NCBI GenBank assembly: GCA_015499995.1
Contig: JADNRV010000797.1
Location: 1 to 12,886, forward strand
Direction: 5' to 3'
DNA length: 12,886 nt
DNA from: Flammula alnicola
Taxonomy: Eukaryota; Basidiomycota; Agaricomycetes; Agaricales; Strophariaceae
Shown here in pieces: positions 8,114 through 12,886 of this stretch. Under the pieces are notes generated by a model. That model did not search any database. It saw only the letters and a program-made list of their open reading frames with translations, and was not told the origin of the DNA. Numbering within the stretch: the stretch's first letter is position 1; every line of letters starts with the position of its first letter. Made by a program: the position numbers and the translations under genes.

Positions 8114-9098
8114 ATGAAAATCCTTTCCCTCGTCGATCACTTCGTTCTATTCCCATTCCTCATCATGTCTACTATCCTCGTTGATCCTACCTCTAACTTT
8201 CCCTCAGTCAATTCGCCGGTTACTCCCCCCGAGGCCACAACCGCTCCCACGGATGTCACCATGTCCGCTCCAGCACCTACGGCCGCTACCGGCAAACTTT
8301 CCGTCGTTACCCAAGTCCCCTTGAACGATACACCCAAGACTCCTATTGTCGCTATTCCTAAGGTTTCTATTCATTCCTTTAATTATAATCCTTGCTCTAA
8401 TATACTATCTAAAGACTTCTGCACCTTCTTCTATCCCTAGTAATTCTTTCCAACTCCCTCATTATTCTTTATTCAAATTTCAACTTTCTTCCCCTTTTCC
8501 AACCGCTCTAGATGATCTTCCTACCCTGCCTCTTGTTGAGCCTAACGCCGAAATCTCCGATCTCATGGAAATCGATGGCATCATCCCATACAAGAAACCG
8601 CTCACCCTTACCGAAGCACACCCCCATCTCACACGGCGCTCGCGTATTACTTTCGAACTCTTCGACCCTTACCTCAAACGCTCCCACGGATTCCACGTTG
8701 GACAGGTCGCTATGTTTATTGTTACCGACACTCGCCTTCGCCGCGGACGACTTACTCAAGGAATGATCCCCGCTGCGTATGTAACTTGGGCGTCTATCTT
8801 TAATGCTTCCAGTGACGACATCAAATTCACCCTCTTCGATTTCTCTACTAAACTCCCTATTGTCTCCGGAAACGAACCAACCCTGGCAGCCTTCGAAATC
8901 GATCCTGAACTTGTGTATCCTACTGAAGTACAGGACTCCACTCGCGATGACCCGCGCAAAGACTTACGCCATCGCAAGGATCCCCGACCTTCATCTAGCT
9001 CCCGCGCTGTCGTCCGATCCAATCATTCTATTTCGGCTCGCACACGTTCTGATCCTATCACCTCGGCTCATCGCGGCAAGTCCAGCACACGCAACTAA
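8114..9098 (+). pseudogene. Third ORF after integrase, unknown function
   Basis: This reading region begins 66 bases after the pol stop and ends 36 bases before the purine tract, so it belongs to the element. The N-terminal part (ATG 8114, or 8165 with MSTILVDPTS) is Pro/Thr/Ala-rich and open to 8440. A shift of frame, somewhere in 8346-8437, leads to the rest. The C-terminal part has a compact, probably folded segment: ITFELFDPYLKRSHGFHVGQ, then VAMFIVTDTRLRRGRL, WASIFNASSDDIKFTLFDF, and a basic Ser/Arg-rich tail. No zinc finger or catalytic motif is recognised. A hydrophobic stretch (about 8355-8420) appears only in one frame inside the break zone and may be accidental. It lies in the position of env in retroviruses but shows no env features. 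Confidence 0.65.
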
Positions 9099-9134
9099 TC
9101 TCTCACGGAATCTGTGGCCGTCTTGCAGATGGCC

Positions 9135-9141
9135 AGGAGGG
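9135..9141 (+). other. Putative polypurine tract
   Basis: AGGAGGG lies four bases before the proposed LTR start TGTAAC at 9146. Plus-strand DNA synthesis in LTR elements starts from such an RNase H-resistant purine run directly upstream of the 3' LTR. It is short, and the few bases between it and the LTR start are unusual. Confidence 0.5.
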
Positions 9142-9158
9142 CGTATGTAACAAATACC

Positions 9159-9179
9159 ATCACGCATCACGTATCACGT
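9159..9179 (+). repeat. Three tandem 7-bp units at LTR start
   Basis: ATCACGC, ATCACGT and ATCACGT follow each other without gaps, 13 bases inside the LTR start. The last two contain the ACGT core used by many bZIP factors. Function unknown. Confidence 0.75.
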
Positions 9180-9312
9180 ACCTTATGATTATCCGCCTGT
9201 TCCCGCGATCTTTGTATCTTATCTTATCTTCGTAAGCCCCTATTTGTTTCATTAACTACTTGTATATAGCTTCGTTCAACTGCCCAAGGCTCCGTATTTA
9301 CTTACTATTCTC

Positions 9313-9482
9313 TGACTCGCTATTATGACTATATCTCTTATTATTTGACTCCTCTTTTGACTCCTTTATCGTCACCCTATGATTTGTTTTGACTCCCTAA
9401 TCCCTTGTAAAATGACTTACTCAATACCTACCTATAACGCGTCCGTCCTCTCGTTTCCGGACTCCATTTTATTACCTGACTC
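9313..9482 (+). promoter_or_regulatory. Cluster of TGACTC words upstream of LTR TATA
   Basis: TGACTC occurs at 9313-9318, 9346-9351, 9358-9363, 9390-9395 and 9477-9482, always on the same strand; three of them sit in the longer word TTTGACTCC. A further copy lies at 9607-9612. TGACTC is the core of Gcn4/AP-1-type bZIP sites, though none has the final A of the full TGACTCA site. The position just upstream of a TATA-like box suggests an LTR enhancer. That role is inference. Confidence 0.45.
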
Positions 9483-9499
9483 GTGTACTCTTAGCTTAG

Positions 9500-9508
9500 T
9501 ATAAATAG
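9500..9508 (+). promoter_or_regulatory. TATA-like box of the LTR promoter
   Basis: TATAAATAG lies about 355 bases into the LTR. It is the best TATA match in this region and would place the start of element RNA around 9530-9540. No polyadenylation signal of the AATAAA type was seen downstream within the LTR. Confidence 0.55.
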
Positions 9509-10019
9509 TCGACCCTTTGTACAGGACAAGACAGTCAATCACACAGTTTTAACCTGTTCACTTGATTCTCGCGCTATCTACAACCGTGTGCCAATTCGTC
9601 TTTCAGTGACTCCCATGCCTCTGAAAGCTCCCAATTGTCACAAGTACTCGGTTATTGTCCATACGTACGTCCTTTCATCTTGTCGACGCCTTACGCGTTC
9701 ATTCCATCTAACGTGTCTAGTGGCAGGGGCGTTGCTTCTCGCGGTCAATTACACAAATCCCACTCCTCGTGTCTATGTACTCTGCATCTCCCGATAACTT
9801 AAATTCCAACCCAAAAAACTTTTTGTCTCTTGTCTCGAGGCGTGTCAAAAGCTTCGACTCACCTCCAATATTCATCTCTCGTCGTGGTTTCAACGCGTCT
9901 ACTCCTCTCTGCCAGATGGTCATCGACCCTGGTGGCCTGGAGTCAATCTCATCTAGATGAACTCAAGTCCACTCGACTCGTAATCATACGCGTCAGCCGA
10001 AGGCGTCGGTCATAACGTA

Positions 10020-10600
10020 TCTCCAGAACGAGTTACTGACGAATGCTATGCGATCGACTGACTGGTATCGTGTATGCCAGTGGACGAATTATGGACATGG
10101 ACATGGGAATGTCGCTCCATGCACCTGGCAAGTATGCATCCATGAAATACCAATCACCCATGACGTGTGTGTTCAGATCACTTTCTTTGCTGTCAGCGTC
10201 TTTCAATGCCTACTTCCTTACAGGGGATTATGACTGACCAAATGCGAAAAGCTCAATATTTTCATATTTTTTCTCTGACTCCTTTGGAGAGGCGAAAAGT
10301 GATCTCCTTGCCATTTTTCGACTTGTAAGCCGCATTTTCAATTATTATACTACAGAACTGTACATAAGATGCTAGGCTATCAAGCAGTTTTAAAAATATG
10401 AGAATTGGTTCAGTGGATGTCGAGATACACGCCCATACATAAAGGTGCGTGCAATACTTTTGATCGCCACTGTATGCAGGCGATCATGATGTCAATGAAG
10501 ATCGCTCGGCTGTGTTGAATCTCGACAATGCAGCATGCTCCAAGTGTATAAGTAAAAGACATCTTTCTTCCGAGTAAGATGTACTTCGTGAGGATTTGGT
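10020..10600. other. Gene-free stretch between LTR and membrane gene
   Basis: No conserved protein, tRNA or clear repeat is visible. The right part is presumably the 3' untranslated region of the minus-strand gene ending at 10601. It contains a perfect inverted repeat at 10461-10486. TGACTCCTTT at 10276-10285 repeats a ten-base word of the LTR (9358-9367), which could be chance or could mean that the LTR border is set too early. Open stretches here are short and lack codon character. Confidence 0.6.
10461..10486. other. 8-bp inverted repeat in presumed 3' UTR
   Basis: TGATCGCC and GGCGATCA flank a ten-base spacer, about 115 bases past the stop codon of the minus-strand gene. It could fold in the 3' untranslated RNA. 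One such repeat per window is not far from chance. Confidence 0.4.
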
Positions 10601-12258
10601 TCATATATGAGGTAGGAAGGACGACCACCGCACTACAGCCTTTGCTGCTGGTGGCAGGTCCCTCAACGCCGCGAATGCCTCTGCCATGAGCGCAAACCTT
10701 GCTACGATATACAGCGTCCCGCCTATATTCAGCACAAAGTCCATCAAAAACAGCAAAACGATGTTCCAACCTCTTTTGACAAACAGTTCCTGGGGAAATG
10801 CGAGCTTCTGGACGAGAAAGATCAGCGCCATCGCCAGGGGCACCCCAGCGATGACCAGAGAAGATGCACGCCACAGGAGGACTTCGGCGTGCGAGGGAAA
10901 CGAGAAATTCCATCCTGCACAGTGGATGGCGCCGAATATCGTGCCCATGATGGCGACGCCGGAGATTGTGGCCCAGAAGCGCTCATCTGACATGGGCGAT
11001 GCATAAAATTCCTCGATCTCTCTCTGGTTTGCCTTCGCGATAACCGTGGGGTCGCTTTCATTAATCGTGCCCATCATACCATTGAATTTCTGGCCAATGG
11101 GGGTTGACTTGATAGGCCAGATGTAGGACAAAATTTGTGATGCACCTGCCATGGTAGATAGATAGGTGTCAGTAAAGTTCATCTGGATAGCCTGTCGCGA
11201 TGAGTTAGGTATTGATAAAGTGAACCTACTGGACTGCGGTTCTTCATGAGTTAAGACTTTAGTTTCCTGGTTAGACTCGGAATTGGTGATATCGGCGCCG
11301 GCGCCTCTTTCATCGTCGAACTCCACAGGCACCTTCGGTTCTAATAAAAGTGGTTAACATACAAATGAAAATGACAATCATAAAAGAAAATCTGAAACCT
11401 TCTATTGCAGTTATGGGGTCAATCTCGTGCGTCTGGCCACGCGGGTTCACCAAGTACACAGGCACGTAAGTCCGCACGTCGAGCGGCTTGTTCCACCAGA
11501 AATAATACATGAACCCGTTCAGAACCGCAAACGCTAGCGTCACGAGCTCAAGTTCAGTCGTCTCCAGACCTTGTGCCGCTCTCGTGATACATTGAGCAAT
11601 GAACCAGGTGGTCTGGCCGACAACGAGTATCTTCGAGAGCGCATCGCCCTTGCTCCGGTCCTGGATCTCTTCTTCTGTAATGGTGGGAAATTTGATGGAC
11701 CCGTAATCCAGCAGTTGCCCGAAGACGTCGGGCGACAGCACGCGCACGGCAACTTTGCCTTTGAACAGCATGAACCCGCCCATTTGGAGGAAGTACCCGT
11801 GTGTCTTCGTCCAACCTTTACCTATTTATAAATAGGTTTGGTAAGTATACTTAAGAGAAGGAATACTAAGGAAGGGCCCATTCTCATCACGCACTCCGAT
11901 ATCTATCTTCCAACGTCCGCGCACCGAACCACTGCCTCATCGCCCAGAGTATCATCATTTCGGGCGCGATAATCGTCCACATCATCAACTCCAAGCGCTT
12001 CAACGCCAACCTCCACCATGTTGTTCCAGGCCCAGGAATGTTGGGGTGGACAGCGACCCAAGAGCACGCGAAGATGGTGGTGAAGCAGCTCCATAGGACG
12101 TCCCATATCGAGCGCTGGTTGGGCTGATCCGGACACGTGCAAGCAGAACTTGCTGAGGGATCGGATGCGAGGCTTTGACGGGTAAATAGCGCGGTGGCAA
12201 TTGGTGTAGCAAGGGTGCTGCCCCGTGAAAGATATAAGAGAAAAAGGAGCAGTAACAT
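10601..12258 (-). CDS. Multi-pass membrane protein, uncharacterised mushroom family
   Basis: Three exons join in frame: 12258-11895, 11821-11399 and 11340-10601, giving 508 residues and a TGA stop. The start MLLLLFLLYLSRGSTLA is signal-like. Diagnostic segments follow: CPDQPNQRSIWDVLWSC (42-58), WVAVHPNIPGP (67-77), APEMMILWAMRQWFGAR (98-114), KGWTKTHGYFLQMGGFML (123-140), TITEEEIQDRSKGDALSK (168-185), WWNKPLDVR (230-238), FGAIHCAGWNFSFP (398-411), and the end WSSFLPHI. These recur in a large Agaricomycete family of unknown function, recognised from memory. Likely membrane segments are near 52-70, 91-108, 187-204, 213-231, 385-406, 421-439 and 455-485. Residues 268-320 are polar and variable. 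Length and both ends fit a complete gene. An out-of-frame ATG lies 31 bases upstream. Function and substrate are unknown. Confidence 0.88.
11341..11398 (-). other. Intron 2 of the membrane-protein gene (58 nt)
   Basis: The donor is GTTTCA and the acceptor TTATTAG, with a TTAAC branch-like word about 14 bases before it. Splicing joins ITAIE, a split Glu codon, and PKVPVEFDDE in frame. The donor is weaker than that of intron 1, but the frame and the Pro-Val-rich junction match the family. Confidence 0.8.
11820..11837. other. 18-bp perfect palindrome at a splice acceptor
   Basis: ACCTATTTATAAATAGGT reads the same on both strands without any spacer. On the coding strand the intron 1 acceptor AG is at 11823-11822, near the end of the palindrome. 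In RNA it could form a short hairpin or an intermolecular duplex around the acceptor. Confidence 0.85.
11822..11894 (-). other. Intron 1 of the membrane-protein gene (73 nt)
   Basis: The donor is GTGCGT and the acceptor AAATAG, with a CTTAC branch-like word about 20 bases before the acceptor. Splicing joins ...LEDRYR, a Ser codon split across the junction, and KGWTKTH..., which restores the family sequence. Without splicing the frame hits TGA ten bases past the donor. The acceptor lies inside an 18-base palindrome. Confidence 0.88.
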
Positions 12259-12886
12259 GGACGTGGTGATGGTTGGAAGAAAGGCACATTGCTATGAATT
12301 TGTTGAGGGTTGCAGGTTCAGGAAAAGCTGTGTTGTCGAGTCAAGCACGACCGCGGTAAAGATGCTTAGTGCGGGGTGTGTGTGAACTACTAGATAATCA
12401 AGTAGTCGCTTTCAATAGACTTTGTAATGTCTATTAGAGAGATACTATCAAATCCGACTTGCTTCACTTTTAAAATAACTACTTTACTACACTCAAACAC
12501 CCAAATCAATGTTTAGTTGACTTAGTTCGTCCAAGGGGAGGATAATAGTTTTATAATATCGATACCTGATAGTAGGTGTGCGATAAAAGAAGGTGTTTAA
12601 CTATACAACGGCTCAGGCAAGGCCTTAGGCGCGTTTATAGCCAATGGGTCGTTTTAAGTCCAATAGACTTGTGTAAATTCTGGTCTGGTACTCGGAAACT
12701 AGTGCTCTATGCACAAACTGCTAACTGATCTCGCTTTGTCTTGTTCTCCAATTGAGAAGATGGCTCTATGCCCTTTAACTTGTCTTTACTTGTCTCAAAA
12801 ACTATACTTGTGGAAAGAGGCGCGCAGATGTCTGATCCGCCGACACTACAGTCCCTTAACAATGGCCAGAGGCGCGTAGACGCTTT
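12259..12886. other. Upstream region of the membrane gene, no gene seen
   Basis: No conserved coding sequence is visible. It should hold the promoter of the minus-strand gene. The best weak candidate is TATAAAC with a nearby CCAAT word around 12635-12650, about 380 bases before the start codon, too far to be firm. The right end has a degenerate direct repeat, AGAGGCGCGCAGA (12816-12828) and AGAGGCGCGTAGA (12868-12880), 52 bases apart. Confidence 0.5.
12386..12435. repeat. Two adjacent small inverted repeats
   Basis: ACTACT (12386-12391) pairs with AGTAGT (12401-12406), and AATAGAC (12414-12420) pairs with GTCTATT (12429-12435) across an eight-base spacer. They follow one another within 50 bases. 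They may be the worn remains of a small element or chance. Confidence 0.4.

Larger units (their letters stand above)
1..10019 (+). mobile_element. Degenerate Ty3/gypsy-type LTR retrotransposon
   Basis: The domain order is capsid, CCHC nucleocapsid, aspartic protease, reverse transcriptase, RNase H, integrase. Integrase after RNase H defines the Ty3/gypsy (Metaviridae-type) order rather than copia. A primer-binding-site-like TGG start lies near the left end and a purine tract near the right end, both in the expected places. The pol sequence resembles elements common in Agaricomycetes. At least a dozen changes of reading frame, most of them before the protease, and one in-frame TAG in integrase make this a dead or non-autonomous copy. 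The left end is cut by the window, so most of the 5' LTR is missing. The right end is an estimate from a short match to the first 49 bases. No target-site duplication could be tested. Confidence 0.93.
9146..10019 (+). repeat. Probable 3' LTR
   Basis: The start is set by TG just after the purine tract, and the end by the TAACGTA word shared with bases 43-49. This gives about 874 bases with no credible ORF. It contains repeated TGACTC words, a TATA-like box at 9500-9508 and a 12-base palindrome TCATCTAGATGA (9949-9960). By analogy with other LTRs, U3 would run to about 9530 and the rest would be R and U5. The terminal bases do not form the usual TG...CA pair, and only 49 bases of the 5' LTR are available for comparison, so borders may be off by tens of bases or more. 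Confidence 0.55.

Noticed and set aside
8355..8420. Transmembrane segment suggesting an env-like protein
   Set aside because: The hydrophobic stretch exists only in one of the two frames that overlap at the break, and there is no signal peptide, Cys-rich ectodomain or glycosylation pattern.
8340..8450. Intron to explain the frame break in the third ORF
   Set aside because: No donor and acceptor pair tried here joins the two frames without a stop. An intron inside a retroelement ORF would also be unexpected.
9588..10237. Several small plus-strand ORFs in the LTR and beyond
   Set aside because: All are under 70 codons, overlap each other in different frames and show no conserved motif. They are background in non-coding DNA.
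10410..10913. Long minus-strand ORF overlapping the end of the membrane gene
   Set aside because: It is the wrong frame over exon 3, and its remaining part is in the presumed 3' UTR. The overlapping frame has the family's conserved ending.
11294..11305. GGCGCC-GGCGCC palindrome in exon 3
   Set aside because: It results from Gly-Ala codons (ERGAGAD) in a GC-rich coding stretch.
12629..12650. TATA and CCAAT words as promoter of the minus-strand gene
   Set aside because: About 380 bases from the start codon, which is long for a compact fungal promoter, and no supporting initiator was seen. Mentioned but not annotated as a promoter.
1..12886. CRISPR arrays, tRNA or rRNA genes, prokaryotic operons
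   Set aside because: None seen on either strand. Gene structure with short introns and the retroelement type are fungal.

Overview
The window looks like fungal DNA, most likely from a mushroom-forming basidiomycete (Agaricomycete). Two things point there. The left three quarters hold a long, broken Ty3/gypsy-type LTR retrotransposon whose pol sequence is of the kind common in these fungi. The right quarter holds a spliced gene on the minus strand, with introns of 58 and 73 nt, from a multi-pass membrane protein family that I know only from such genomes. No bacterial-type operon, tRNA, rRNA or CRISPR array is visible.

Layout of the element (about 1-10019, plus strand). The first 49 bases look like the tail of a 5' LTR, followed by a primer-binding-site-like TGG start at 50. 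A leader and a scrambled gag N-terminus (about 108-1311) lead to a capsid-like region (1312-1843), then a nucleocapsid with one CCHC zinc knuckle (about 2169-2210). Between the knuckle and the protease lies an unusual stretch of about 1.5 kb carrying four degenerate copies of a module of about 75-85 residues, arranged as two pairs around an acidic linker. Pol follows: aspartic protease and reverse transcriptase (4090-5727), RNase H and integrase zinc-binding domain (5709-6904), then integrase core, GPY/F segment and a chromodomain-like tail (6905-8047). A third reading frame of unknown function (8114-9098) sits between integrase and a polypurine tract (9135-9141). The 3' LTR is placed at about 9146-10019, with a TATA-like box at 9500. 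More than a dozen frame changes and one in-frame TAG show that this copy cannot make its full set of proteins.

Right side (10020-12886). About 580 bases without a gene separate the LTR from the membrane-protein gene. That gene reads right to left in three exons (12258-11895, 11821-11399, 11340-10601), joins cleanly in frame and encodes 508 residues with a signal-like N-terminus and about seven membrane segments. It appears intact. About 630 bases upstream of it hold small inverted repeats and presumably its promoter, but no convincing gene.

The element and the gene are convergent. The gene is not part of the element, but transcription starting in the 3' LTR would run antisense into its 3' end. 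The least explained parts are the four-copy module, the third ORF, a hairpin with a T-run at the frame change before the protease, a long leader hairpin, and a run of TGACTC motifs upstream of the LTR TATA box.
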